This document shows, piece by piece, positions 32,016 to 40,812 of a stretch of DNA of 64,000 nt. Made by a program: the position numbers and the translations under genes. Every line of letters starts with the position of its first letter. The first letter of the stretch is position 1. A model generated the notes under the pieces. It had not been told where the DNA came from. It did no database searches and saw only the letters and a program-made list of their open reading frames with translations. The stretch is from NCBI GenBank assembly GCA_021151835.1, contig JAGKWO010000010.1, forward strand, positions 1 to 64,000, read 5' to 3'. The DNA is from Gammaproteobacteria bacterium. GTDB taxonomy: Bacteria > Pseudomonadota > Gammaproteobacteria > Pseudomonadales > Cellvibrionaceae.

Positions 32016-33599
32016 TTACTCATCCGCCATTCGATCCTGCGCTTTACTCACACCGGTTTCCGGCTCTTCCATTTCATCGGTGGAATCAACACCGGAATCA
32101 TCGCCATCTTCTTCATCCTCCTCCGGAGCGGTTTGATTCATTTGGCTTTCTTCAATCAGGATTGCTTCCGGTGTCTGGATACCAATGTGGTAGGCCGCAA
32201 AACCGGGAAGTACTACCTGATCCAGCGCCATACCGATAACCCTGCCAGCATAAGGCGATTTAATGGTGGTGCGCGCATTGGTAATCGGGTCTGTTACTGT
32301 ACCGAGGGTGTCACCTTCTTTAACACGCTGGCCAAGTGTTGCTGTGCTGAATAAAATCCCGCTTTGATTTGCGCGCACCCAGGTGGAGCGATAATAAACC
32401 GGTGCAATACGATTCCAGCGTTTTTGTTTGCCATACATTCCCGTTTTTGCGAGCAATGTATTTAACGCAGCAACCCCCTGCTCCACTACATCACGCTGCA
32501 TTGCCATTGGCTCACCCGCTTCAAGGGTCACCGATGGAATTCCAGCCCTGACAGCTGCCGTGCGTAACGAGCTCGGATTACCGCGACTATTTAACACCGC
32601 TATCACACCAAAACTTTGCGCAAGGCGCGCAACATTTTCATCGCTCAGATCCGCGCGCAGTTGTGGCAAGTTAGTGCGATGAAATGATCCGGTATGCAAA
32701 TCCACCAGCGAATCGCAATGCATAATAATTTTGGAAAAAAATGAATGCGCCAACCGCGATGCAGAACTGCCGTAAGTATTGCCAGGGAAATAACGATTCC
32801 AATCGCGACGATCTGGCAGATAACGCGAGTTGCGGCGGAAACCCATAATATTGGCGACAGGCACACCGATGATGGTGCCATTGAGTTTTGCCGGCTCAAT
32901 ATCGAACATAACGCGGCGAATCATTTCAATACCATTTAATTCATCGCCATGGACTGCCGCAGTTAAACAAAGTGTTTTGCCGGGATTAGCGCCGTTAACC
33001 ACCAGCACTGGTGTAGCTTCACTAAACGCACCTACTGCCGTATCGGAGCTCCAGGTTAAACGCACAGACGTATTGGGTTTAACTTCTGTATCCAGAATAA
33101 ATTTGGATACGGCAAATGAATCCGTCACCGCAGGTGGAGCACTGGACGATACTGCAACGGGCTCACTTGAAATAACATTTGCTTCTGCTTGCGCACTGGA
33201 TGACGCAAAACTAATGGAGACTTCAGGCGTGGAGCTGGCAATAGAAGAATCATTTGCAGACGACAATTCAACGGAAGAAGATTCCGCACCAGATGAAGTT
33301 GTATTAATCGACGCATCTGCCAGTGACGATTTTGCAACGGATGAATGCGCAGCAATGGAAACCGCCACAACAGATGTTGCCTGCGCGGATGAAGATTCAC
33401 GATTCGCAGCAACTACGCCAATATGTACCGCACTGGATGCAGGAACCATCAAATTGCCAACCACATCGTCGACAATCGACGGTTCACCGGGCGGGTTAAC
33501 GCCCTGCGCATATATCGATGCACCACCAATAAAAGAACTGAAAACAAACAACGAATTGAAAAAAAATCTAACTGTGGTTGATAAGCAAAAGTGCTGCAT
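32016..33599 (-). CDS. Secreted succinylglutamate desuccinylase/aspartoacylase-type (M14) metalloenzyme
   Basis: 527 residues. Signal peptide (about 1-32), a long Ser/Ala-rich region (about 50-170) like the linkers of secreted Cellvibrio enzymes, then an M14 AstE/AspA domain. Zinc ligands are visible in TAAVHGDELNGIEM (HxxE) and SLVDLHTGSFHRTNLPQL; VTLEAGE has the likely catalytic glutamate. A swivel-like beta domain (APVYYRSTWVRANQSG) and a very acidic tail (EEDEEDGDDSG) close the protein. It would cleave an amide or ester bond outside the cytoplasm; substrate unknown. The acidic tail and linker are unusual for AstE-type proteins. Confidence 0.82.
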   Translation of the reverse strand: MQHFCLSTTVRFFFNSLFVFSSFIGGASIYAQGVNPPGEPSIVDDVVGNLMVPASSAVHIGVVAANRESSSAQATSVVAVSIAAHSSVAKSSLADASINTTSSGAESSSVELSSANDSSIASSTPEVSISFASSSAQAEANVISSEPVAVSSSAPPAVTDSFAVSKFILDTEVKPNTSVRLTWSSDTAVGAFSEATPVLVVNGANPGKTLCLTAAVHGDELNGIEMIRRVMFDIEPAKLNGTIIGVPVANIMGFRRNSRYLPDRRDWNRYFPGNTYGSSASRLAHSFFSKIIMHCDSLVDLHTGSFHRTNLPQLRADLSDENVARLAQSFGVIAVLNSRGNPSSLRTAAVRAGIPSVTLEAGEPMAMQRDVVEQGVAALNTLLAKTGMYGKQKRWNRIAPVYYRSTWVRANQSGILFSTATLGQRVKEGDTLGTVTDPITNARTTIKSPYAGRVIGMALDQVVLPGFAAYHIGIQTPEAILIEESQMNQTAPEEDEEDGDDSGVDSTDEMEEPETGVSKAQDRMADE

Positions 33600-33674
33600 A
33601 GATTCAGCGTCTCATTAGTATAGAAATATCACTGTACAGCACACATCCTTGTGAGGAAGTCCATGAATAATTAA

Positions 33675-35252
33675 TTATTCCCACTCAATGGTTGCGGGCG
33701 GCTTGCTCGATACGTCGTAGCAAACGCGCGAAACGCCGGAAATTTCATTAATAATGCGCCCGGATACTTTTTCCAGCAATTCGTAAGGCAGGTGCGCCCA
33801 ACGCGCGGTCATGAAATCTACGGTTTCTACGGCGCGCAACGAGATTACCCATTCGTAACGGCGACCATCACCTACCACACCGACAGACTTCACTGGCAGG
33901 AACACCGCAAATGCTTGCGAGGTTTTGTGATACCAGCCTGACGCGTGCAACTCTTCCAAAAAGATCGCATCTGCTTCGCGCAAGATATTGGCATATTCTT
34001 TTTTCACTTCACCAAGGATGCGCACACCCAGGCCCGGGCCCGGGAACGGATGACGGTAGACCATGTCGTAGGGCAAACCTAATTCCAAACCGATTGCACG
34101 CACTTCGTCTTTGAATAATTCACGCAGCGGCTCAACTAATTTGAATGCCATATCGTCCGGCAAACCACCTACGTTATGGTGTGATTTGATAACATGTGCT
34201 TTACCGGTTTTGGCAGCAGCAGATTCAATGACGTCGGGATAAATCGTGCCTTGTGCCAGCCATTTAACCTCTTTAAGTTTGGTGGCCTCCGCATCAAATA
34301 CATCGATAAAAGTACCGCCGATAATTTTGCGTTTTTTCTCCGGATCATTAACACCGGCAAGCTTGCTGAGGAATTGTTCTTCCGCGTCGGCGCGGATAAC
34401 ACGCACACCCATATTTTTGGCGAACATATCCATCACTTGGTCGCCTTCATTTTTGCGCAGCAAACCATTATCGACAAATACACAGGTCAGTTGATCACCG
34501 ATCGCTTTGTGCAGCAGCGCAGCAACCACAGAGGAATCCACACCACCGGAAAGGCCAAGCAATACTTTGTCAGTGCCAACTTGTTCGCGCACTTTTTTAA
34601 TTGCATCTTCAACAATATTCGCGGCGGTCCATAAAGGTTCACAACCACAGATATTTAAAATAAAGTGTTCGTAAATACGCTTGCCTTGCAATGTGTGGGT
34701 TACTTCCGGATGGAATTGCACACCGTAGAATTTTTTAGTTTCATCAACGATGCCAGCGATTGGACATGAGGGTGTTGATGCAAGGATGCTAAAACCTGCA
34801 GGCATTTTGGTAACTTTATCGCCGTGGCTCATCCACACATCCAGCAGCGCATTACCATCGGAATCAACGTGGTCTTTAATATCCTGGAAAATCGCACTTT
34901 CAGCTTCCACTTTTACTTGCGCATAGCCGAATTCGCGAATATTGGAACCTTCAACCGCACCACCTAATTGTTCGGCCATGGTTTGCATGCCATAGCAAAT
35001 ACCAAACACAGGCACACCCAGATTAAATACCGCTTGCGGCGCACGCGGTGAATTGGCTTCATGGACAGACTCGGGGCCACCGGCCAAAATAATGCCTTTC
35101 GGATTGTATGCGCGAATTTCTTCATCGCTCATATCCCAGGCGCGAATTTCGGAGAAAACACCAATTTCGCGTACACGACGTGCGATCAATTGGGTGTATT
35201 GTGAACCGAAATCCAGAATGAGGATTCGCTGTGCGTGAATATCTTGAGACAT
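33675..35252 (-). CDS. guaA: GMP synthase (glutamine-hydrolysing)
   Basis: 525 residues, full length. N-terminal glutamine amidotransferase (nucleophile cysteine in GICYGMQ, His/Glu in FHPEVTHT), ATP-pyrophosphatase with LLGLSGGVDSSVVAALLH, and a C-terminal dimerisation domain with HPFPGPGLGVRILG. It converts XMP to GMP. It follows guaB, but a strong terminator lies between the two genes. Confidence 0.98.
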   Translation of the reverse strand: MSQDIHAQRILILDFGSQYTQLIARRVREIGVFSEIRAWDMSDEEIRAYNPKGIILAGGPESVHEANSPRAPQAVFNLGVPVFGICYGMQTMAEQLGGAVEGSNIREFGYAQVKVEAESAIFQDIKDHVDSDGNALLDVWMSHGDKVTKMPAGFSILASTPSCPIAGIVDETKKFYGVQFHPEVTHTLQGKRIYEHFILNICGCEPLWTAANIVEDAIKKVREQVGTDKVLLGLSGGVDSSVVAALLHKAIGDQLTCVFVDNGLLRKNEGDQVMDMFAKNMGVRVIRADAEEQFLSKLAGVNDPEKKRKIIGGTFIDVFDAEATKLKEVKWLAQGTIYPDVIESAAAKTGKAHVIKSHHNVGGLPDDMAFKLVEPLRELFKDEVRAIGLELGLPYDMVYRHPFPGPGLGVRILGEVKKEYANILREADAIFLEELHASGWYHKTSQAFAVFLPVKSVGVVGDGRRYEWVISLRAVETVDFMTARWAHLPYELLEKVSGRIINEISGVSRVCYDVSSKPPATIEWE

Positions 35253-35316
35253 GTTGTGCCCTGTTCAAATGAAAAAAATCAGAAAATAAAAACTTAAAAA
35301 TGAATTCTGCTGAAAC

Positions 35317-35345
35317 GAAAAACTCGGGCTTAACCCGAGTTTTTC
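35317..35345. terminator. Terminator between guaB and guaA
   Basis: GAAAAACTCGGG/CCCGAGTTTTTC with a 5-base loop. T-rich on the minus strand after the stem. Confidence 0.85.
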
Positions 35346-35397
35346 ACGCTGACCTGTTAAGAGCTAATGACTACTCAAATTAACGGCCACCACTTAA

Positions 35398-36873
35398 TTA
35401 ACGACCACCAATCGGATAATTAGGTGCTTCTTTGGTAATTTGCACATCGTGTACATGGCTTTCACCCATACCAGCGGCCGTTACGCGCACAAACTCAGGC
35501 TTGGTGCGCATGGCTTCCAGATCGGAACAACCGGTATAGCCCATCGCTGAACGCAATCCACCCATCATCTGATGAACGATTGCCGCCAACGGACCTTTAT
35601 AAGGAACGCGACCTTCGATACCTTCCGGAACCAATTTCTCTGCACCGGCGCTGGCATCCTGGAAATAACGGTCACTGGAACCTTGCGATTGGGACATAGC
35701 ACCTAATGAGCCCATACCACGATAAGCCTTATAAGTACGACCTTGATACAACTCTACCTCGCCCGGCGCTTCCTCAGTACCGGCAAACATGGAACCCATC
35801 ATGACTGCATAGGCACCGGCAACGACCGCTTTGGCGATATCACCGGAATAACGAATACCACCGTCAGCAATTGCGGGAACGCCTGTACCTTTCAGGGCCG
35901 CAACCACATTGGCAATCGCAGAAATTTGTGGGACACCCACTCCGCTGACAATACGGGTTGTACAAATAGAACCTGGACCAATACCAACTTTCACCGCATC
36001 CGCACCAGCTTCAACCAATGCCAAAGCAGCCGCACCCGTTGCAATATTGCCGCCGATGACTTGTACATCAGGGTATTTGGCTTTGATCGCACGCACGCGA
36101 TCCAACACGTTTTTACTGTGACCGTGGGCAGTATCAACCACCAGCACATCCACACCAGCTTCAACCAATGCATCTACGCGGGCATCAGTATCACGGCTGG
36201 TACCCACGCTCGCACCTACGCGCAAACGACCTTCCGGATCTTTACAAGCGCTTGGGTATTTTTCAGCTTTGTTGATGTCTTTTACGGTGATCAAGCCACG
36301 CAATTCGAAATTGTCATTAACCACCAGCACTTTTTCGATGCGGTGTTTATGCAACAGGTTGCGCACTTCTTCCGAGGTGAAGCCCTCTTTAACGGTAACC
36401 AACTGGGCCTTGGGAGTCATAATGCTGGAAACACTGGCATCCAGATTGGTTTCAAAACGCACATCGCGACCGGTAACGATGCCGACCAGATCGCCGTTAT
36501 GCAGTACAGGAACGCCGGATATGTTGTTTTTGCGGGTCAAGGCGATCAACTCGCGGATGGTGGCGCTTGAGTCAATAGTAATAGGATCTTTAACCACACC
36601 GGCTTCGAACTTCTTAACTGCACGCACTTCAGCGGCTTGCTGTTCGACGGTCATGTTCTTATGGATGATTCCAATACCGCCTTCCTGCGCCATGGCGATA
36701 GCGAGGCGCGCTTCAGTCACCGTATCCATCGCAGCAGAAATCAGAGGGATATTTAGCTGGATCTTGCGAGTCAACTGAGTCTTCAGGGATACATCTTTCG
36801 GGGTGACATCCGAAAAACCTGGAACCAGGAGCACATCATCAAACGTGAGCGCTTCTTCAGCAATTCGCAACAT
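35398..36873 (-). CDS. guaB: Inosine-5'-monophosphate dehydrogenase
   Basis: 491 residues from the ATG at 36873 (GAGG 9 bases upstream; an outer TTG adds five residues). TIM barrel interrupted by two CBS domains (about 90-205). Catalytic loop VKVGIGPGSICTTRIVSGVG contains the nucleophilic cysteine, and the flap has YRGMGSLGAM. Oxidises IMP to XMP with NAD+, the committing step of GMP synthesis. Divergent from xseA, as in many gammaproteobacteria. Confidence 0.98.
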   Translation of the reverse strand: MLRIAEEALTFDDVLLVPGFSDVTPKDVSLKTQLTRKIQLNIPLISAAMDTVTEARLAIAMAQEGGIGIIHKNMTVEQQAAEVRAVKKFEAGVVKDPITIDSSATIRELIALTRKNNISGVPVLHNGDLVGIVTGRDVRFETNLDASVSSIMTPKAQLVTVKEGFTSEEVRNLLHKHRIEKVLVVNDNFELRGLITVKDINKAEKYPSACKDPEGRLRVGASVGTSRDTDARVDALVEAGVDVLVVDTAHGHSKNVLDRVRAIKAKYPDVQVIGGNIATGAAALALVEAGADAVKVGIGPGSICTTRIVSGVGVPQISAIANVVAALKGTGVPAIADGGIRYSGDIAKAVVAGAYAVMMGSMFAGTEEAPGEVELYQGRTYKAYRGMGSLGAMSQSQGSSDRYFQDASAGAEKLVPEGIEGRVPYKGPLAAIVHQMMGGLRSAMGYTGCSDLEAMRTKPEFVRVTAAGMGESHVHDVQITKEAPNYPIGGR

Positions 36874-37066
36874 AGCTACCAACCTCAAAATAGAGCGGGA
36901 AAAATAAACGCGGAATTATAGCGGCTCGATCCCCCCCGGTAAACTAAAACAACCAGAGGTATAAACTAATAACCACAATATCTAGTGGCTATAACCCCTT
37001 CCAAGCTACCCGCACACCGACGCATGACATAGAATGCCCGGCAACCTGCTTGTGAGTATGCCTGCC

Positions 37067-38419
37067 ATGAATGATCTTTTCAGCACAGCGCCCGCCCGTG
37101 AAATCCTTAGCGTCACCCAGCTTAATCGCCAGGCCCGGCAACTACTGGAGACACACTTACCCTTGTTATGGGTAGAAGGGGAGCTATCGAATGTGTCCAT
37201 TCCCTCTTCAGGCCATTGGTATTTCACCCTGAAGGACGACCAGGCCCAGGTGCGCTGCTGCATGTTTCGCAACCGCAACATGACAGTTCGATTCAAACCG
37301 CAACAAGGGCAACATGTCCTTATTCGTGCGCGCGTCAGCCTTTATGAAGGGCGCGGCGATTACCAGATTATCGCCGAACACATGGAAGAAGCCGGTAGCG
37401 GCGCATTGCAACGGGCCTTTGATGAACTCAAACACCGCCTGGCCGCCGAGGGCTTATTTAATGAGGCCCACAAGAAAGCCCTGCCCAAAATCCCCCGGCA
37501 TATTGCGGTTATCACCTCGCCAACCGGTGCCGCGATCCGCGATGTCCTGAGCGTATTGGAGCGTCGCTTCGCCGGGGTTCAGGTCACGGTGATTCCGGTG
37601 GCAGTACAAGGTAAGGAATCTGCGCCACAGATTGTTAAAGCGATTGATTTAGCCAACCGCGCCGACCTGTTTGACGTCATCCTGCTAACCCGCGGCGGTG
37701 GCTCACTGGAAGATTTGTGGTCATTTAATGAAGAGGCCGTCGCGCGTGCGCTTTTTAATAGCCAATTGCCAATCGTCTGCGCCGTGGGGCACGAGGTGGA
37801 TTTCACCATCGCTGATTTTGTTGCGGATCTGCGCGCACCGACGCCTTCTGCCGCCGCCGAAATATTGGTTCCCGATGGCGACGAATGGCTGGATAAATTT
37901 ATCGGTTTTGAAGTGCTGCTCGAAGATGCCATGTTACGCAAGCTTGCACAGTTACAAAAACACCTGCACCACTTGCGCCAGCGTTTGCGCCACCCGCGCG
38001 AACGCCTGGAGCAACAGGCGCAACGTTTGGATAACCTTGAATTGCGCCTGAAAAACCATATTAAAAACCTGCTGAACCGCCATCAACACCAACTCGCCCA
38101 ACTGCGCTTGCGGATGCAGGCGCATCACCCGCAGGTGCGGTTGGCGCAACTGCGCGAGCGTCTGGAGGCGGCGCAAACCCAACTTCATAAAGCCCAATTT
38201 ATATACCTGGATCGCCAGAAATTGCGCCTTGCCGCCGCCGCCCGCCTGCTCAATACACTAAGTCCGCTCAATACATTAGAGCGTGGCTTTACCCTGACAA
38301 GCGATGCGCAATCAGGCCGGGTCATCACCAATCAACAACAAGTCCAACCGGGCCAGCGTATTCATACCAGAGTGGCACAGGGTGGATTTCATAGCGTTAT
38401 CGAGTCGCTAGACCCTTAA
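37067..38419 (+). CDS. xseA: Exodeoxyribonuclease VII large subunit
   Basis: 450 residues from the ATG at 37067; an outer ATG at 37034 would add eleven residues not typical of the family. An N-terminal OB fold (LPLLWVEGELSN, then SSGHWYFTLKD) is followed by the catalytic domain with VITSPTGAAIRDVL, TRGGGSLEDLWSFNEE and VGHEVDFTIADFVADLRAPT. The C-terminal part is a long coiled coil. It degrades single-stranded DNA from both ends with XseB, whose gene is not here. Confidence 0.95.
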   Translation: MNDLFSTAPAREILSVTQLNRQARQLLETHLPLLWVEGELSNVSIPSSGHWYFTLKDDQAQVRCCMFRNRNMTVRFKPQQGQHVLIRARVSLYEGRGDYQIIAEHMEEAGSGALQRAFDELKHRLAAEGLFNEAHKKALPKIPRHIAVITSPTGAAIRDVLSVLERRFAGVQVTVIPVAVQGKESAPQIVKAIDLANRADLFDVILLTRGGGSLEDLWSFNEEAVARALFNSQLPIVCAVGHEVDFTIADFVADLRAPTPSAAAEILVPDGDEWLDKFIGFEVLLEDAMLRKLAQLQKHLHHLRQRLRHPRERLEQQAQRLDNLELRLKNHIKNLLNRHQHQLAQLRLRMQAHHPQVRLAQLRERLEAAQTQLHKAQFIYLDRQKLRLAAAARLLNTLSPLNTLERGFTLTSDAQSGRVITNQQQVQPGQRIHTRVAQGGFHSVIESLDP

Positions 38420-38482
38420 CAAAAACCCGCAAGGTTTTGATTGCGAACGGCTGCAGCCATCAGTATATTGGCCGCATTCTTG

Positions 38483-38592
38483 TCGGGGCGCCTTGGCTGA
38501 ATTGCACTCATTGCAAATTCAGTACGGAGGCTGAGATGGGCTCGGCCCAACCCGTAGAACCTGAACAGGCTAGAACCTGCGGAGGGAACAAG
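38483..38592 (+). ncRNA. TPP (thiamine pyrophosphate) riboswitch
   Basis: Core elements are all present in order: TCGGGGCGCC, GGCTGAGATGGG, CCAACCC, GAACCTGAACAGGCTAGAAC and CTGCGGAGGGAACAAGG. The arm after GGCTGA carries an extra hairpin (CTGAATTGCA, CTCAT, TGCAAATTCAG), as variable P3 arms do. It lies directly upstream of thiO and should shut the operon down when thiamine pyrophosphate is plentiful. Confidence 0.93.
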
Positions 38593-38610
38593 GTATATAG
38601 CGATTGCTAT

Positions 38611-38645
38611 TTCCCTGCCCTTCGCCTCTTTTTTTCGAGGCATTG
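38611..38645 (+). promoter_or_regulatory. Likely expression platform of the TPP riboswitch
   Basis: A small hairpin GCCTC/GAGGC with a T-rich loop (38624-38641) buries the GAGG ribosome site of the GTG start at 38645. TTCCCT (38611-38616) can pair with AGGGAA in the aptamer's 3' side, which gives a plausible alternative fold. This suggests translational control. Confidence 0.5.
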
Positions 38646-39769
38646 TGAATACCCAAATCCGCTTACAACCCATCGCCATTGCCGGTGCCGGCCTGTTAGG
38701 GCGTTTGCTTGCCTGGCGTTTGCGCCTGCTTGGTCATGACATCACATTATTTGAAGCAGGCAAGCTGCAACCGGATGGCAATACAACGCGCGCTGCCGCA
38801 TTTACTGCGGCTGGAATGATCGCACCACTGAGCGAAGCGGTAGTATCCGATGTAAATGTTTATCGTATGGGGCAATTTGCACTACAACGCTGGCCGGAAT
38901 GGTTGAAGGATTTACCGCAAAACGATTTACCGCAACATACGCCCGACTTATTTTTCGCCAAAGGCAGCTTGCTAGTCGCCCATCCGCAAGATGAAAGTGA
39001 ATTACAACAATTCGAAAGCGAATTAAATTTTGTTGTACCGGAGTGCCGTAATTACCAACGCGTGTCCAGCCGTGATATCCAGAATCTGGAACCGGATTTA
39101 AGCCCACATTTTATGCATGGCTTGCTATTGCAAGAAGAAGGTCATTTGCATAACCGCGAATTTTTACAACAGCTCGGCGACGAATTAATTCGCCTGGGAA
39201 TCAAGATTCGCGAAAACACTCCCGTGGAAACAGGACCACAAACAATTCACACGGACACAGGTGTAGAAAAATTTGATTGGGTAATCGATTGCCGCGGCCT
39301 GGGTGCAAAAAACCGGTTGCAAAAATTGCGCGGTGTGCGCGGTGAAACCTTGCATGTAGAAACCAGTGAAATCCATTTGCAGCGCCCGGTTCGATTAATG
39401 CATCCGCGCTACCAACTTTATGTGGTTCCGAAACCGGCAAATCGTTTTGTTATCGGGGCGACCCAAATTGAAAGTGAAGACCGCTCACCGGTGACCCTGC
39501 AATCGTCGCTTGAATTAGGCAGTGCCCTTTATACTTTATCGCCTGCATTTGCCGAAGCGCGCATTATCGAAATGGATACCAATTTGCGCCCGGCATTTAT
39601 GGATAATTTACCAAAAATTTTCTGCAAACCCGGCCTCATTATTGCCAACGGTTTATTTCGCCATGGTTATTTACTGGCACCCGCGGTAGTTGAACAAGTG
39701 CTTGCGCAAATTGCACAAACCCAACATATTTTATTTCCCGACCTGCTTCAGGTTTCTACGCCAGGTTAA
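38645..39769 (+). CDS. thiO: Glycine oxidase for thiamine synthesis
   Basis: 374 residues, GTG start (GAGG just upstream). FAD-binding start IAIAGAGLLGRLLAWRLRLL, the AAAFTAAGMIAPLSE loop, and late DTNLRPAFMDNLPKIF fit the DAAO-type ThiO family. It oxidises glycine to the imine needed for the thiazole ring. First gene of thiO-thiS-thiG under the TPP riboswitch; thiE/thiD/thiC must lie elsewhere. Confidence 0.93.
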   Translation: MNTQIRLQPIAIAGAGLLGRLLAWRLRLLGHDITLFEAGKLQPDGNTTRAAAFTAAGMIAPLSEAVVSDVNVYRMGQFALQRWPEWLKDLPQNDLPQHTPDLFFAKGSLLVAHPQDESELQQFESELNFVVPECRNYQRVSSRDIQNLEPDLSPHFMHGLLLQEEGHLHNREFLQQLGDELIRLGIKIRENTPVETGPQTIHTDTGVEKFDWVIDCRGLGAKNRLQKLRGVRGETLHVETSEIHLQRPVRLMHPRYQLYVVPKPANRFVIGATQIESEDRSPVTLQSSLELGSALYTLSPAFAEARIIEMDTNLRPAFMDNLPKIFCKPGLIIANGLFRHGYLLAPAVVEQVLAQIAQTQHILFPDLLQVSTPG

Positions 39770-39775
39770 TGAATG

Positions 39776-39979
39776 ATGATTCAAGTCAGTGTAAACAATG
39801 AAATTAAATCCATTGCTCCTGCAACACTGTTGAGTGATGCACTGCATGAGTGGGGCTACGCCGATAGTAAAATCGCTGTGGCAATCAACCAGGAATTTGT
39901 GCCTCGCTCAACTTACGCCGAACGGGCACTTGGTAACAACGACCAAATTGATATAGTGCGCCCGGTGGGTGGAGGTTAA
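39776..39979 (+). CDS. thiS: Thiamine biosynthesis sulfur carrier protein
   Basis: 67 residues, beta-grasp fold ending in RPVGGG, whose terminal GG is adenylated and thiocarboxylated for thiazole formation. Two adjacent ATG codons (39773, 39776); I used the second, since the family begins MIQ. It starts about 7 bp after thiO and ends just before thiG, whose ribosome site (GGAGG) is inside its last codons. Confidence 0.93.
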   Translation: MIQVSVNNEIKSIAPATLLSDALHEWGYADSKIAVAINQEFVPRSTYAERALGNNDQIDIVRPVGGG

Positions 39980-39984
39980 TTGCC

Positions 39985-40797
39985 ATGAGCAACACAACAG
40001 CAACCGCACCTGCACACGATTTCACGCTTTACGGTGAAACTTTCTCCAGTCGTTTTTTACTCGGCACTGCACTCTATTCATCGCCGCAATTGATGCGCGA
40101 TTCAATTGCGCAGTCGCGCTGTGAAATCGTAACACTGGGTTTGCGCCGGCAAAATCCAGCCAATCGTGATGGCGATGCAATCTGGCAATACATCCAGGAA
40201 AGCGGGTGCCGTTTACTACCGAATACTGCGGGCTGTAAATCGGTGAAAGAAGCAGTGACGCTCGCAGAAATGTCGCGCGAAATTTTTAATACCGACTGGA
40301 TTAAACTGGAAGTGGTGGGCGATGACTACAATCTGCAACCCGATCCATTTGGTTTGGTTGAAGCCTCAGAAATTTTGATAAAAAAAGGCTTCAAAGTGCT
40401 TCCCTATTGCACAGATGATTTAATTTTATGCAAACGCTTGGTGGATGTGGGTTGCGAAGTACTAATGCCATGGGGTGCGCCTATTGGCACCGGCCAGGGC
40501 TTATTAAATCGTTACAGCTTGCGCAGCCTGCGCGAGCGCATTAAAGATATTCCGATGATTATCGATGCCGGTCTCGGCGCACCATCACAGGCGGCAGAAG
40601 CGATGGAAATGGGATTTGACGGGATCTTATTAAATACAGCAGTAGCCAAAGCGCATAATCCGCCATTAATGGCGGAAGCATTTGCCGATGCTATTGATGC
40701 AGGGCGTAAAGCATTCAAAGCCGGCCTTATGCAGAAACGCCAGACCGCCAGCCCCAGCACACCAACGGTAGGGCAACCGTTCTGGCATCAACAATAA
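39985..40797 (+). CDS. thiG: Thiazole synthase
   Basis: 270 residues, TIM barrel. SRFLLGTALYSSP opening, LPNTAGCKSVKEAV, TDWIKLEVVGDDYNLQPD with the likely active-site lysine, LMPWGAPIGTGQGL and late GFDGILLNTAVAKA are family motifs. It builds the thiazole phosphate from the ThiS thiocarboxylate, dehydroglycine and DXP. Ends the riboswitch-controlled operon. Confidence 0.96.
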   Translation: MSNTTATAPAHDFTLYGETFSSRFLLGTALYSSPQLMRDSIAQSRCEIVTLGLRRQNPANRDGDAIWQYIQESGCRLLPNTAGCKSVKEAVTLAEMSREIFNTDWIKLEVVGDDYNLQPDPFGLVEASEILIKKGFKVLPYCTDDLILCKRLVDVGCEVLMPWGAPIGTGQGLLNRYSLRSLRERIKDIPMIIDAGLGAPSQAAEAMEMGFDGILLNTAVAKAHNPPLMAEAFADAIDAGRKAFKAGLMQKRQTASPSTPTVGQPFWHQQ

Positions 40798-40812
40798 ACG
40801 TTAAAAAATAAT

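Noticed and set aside
32830..33618. Plus-strand frame opposite the AstE-like gene
   Set aside because: Low-complexity Ser/Thr/Ala sequence mirroring the serine-rich linker on the real strand.
35743..36570. Long open frame (275 codons) opposite guaB
   Set aside because: Antisense to a certain gene, biased composition (many His, Thr, Arg), no family resemblance.
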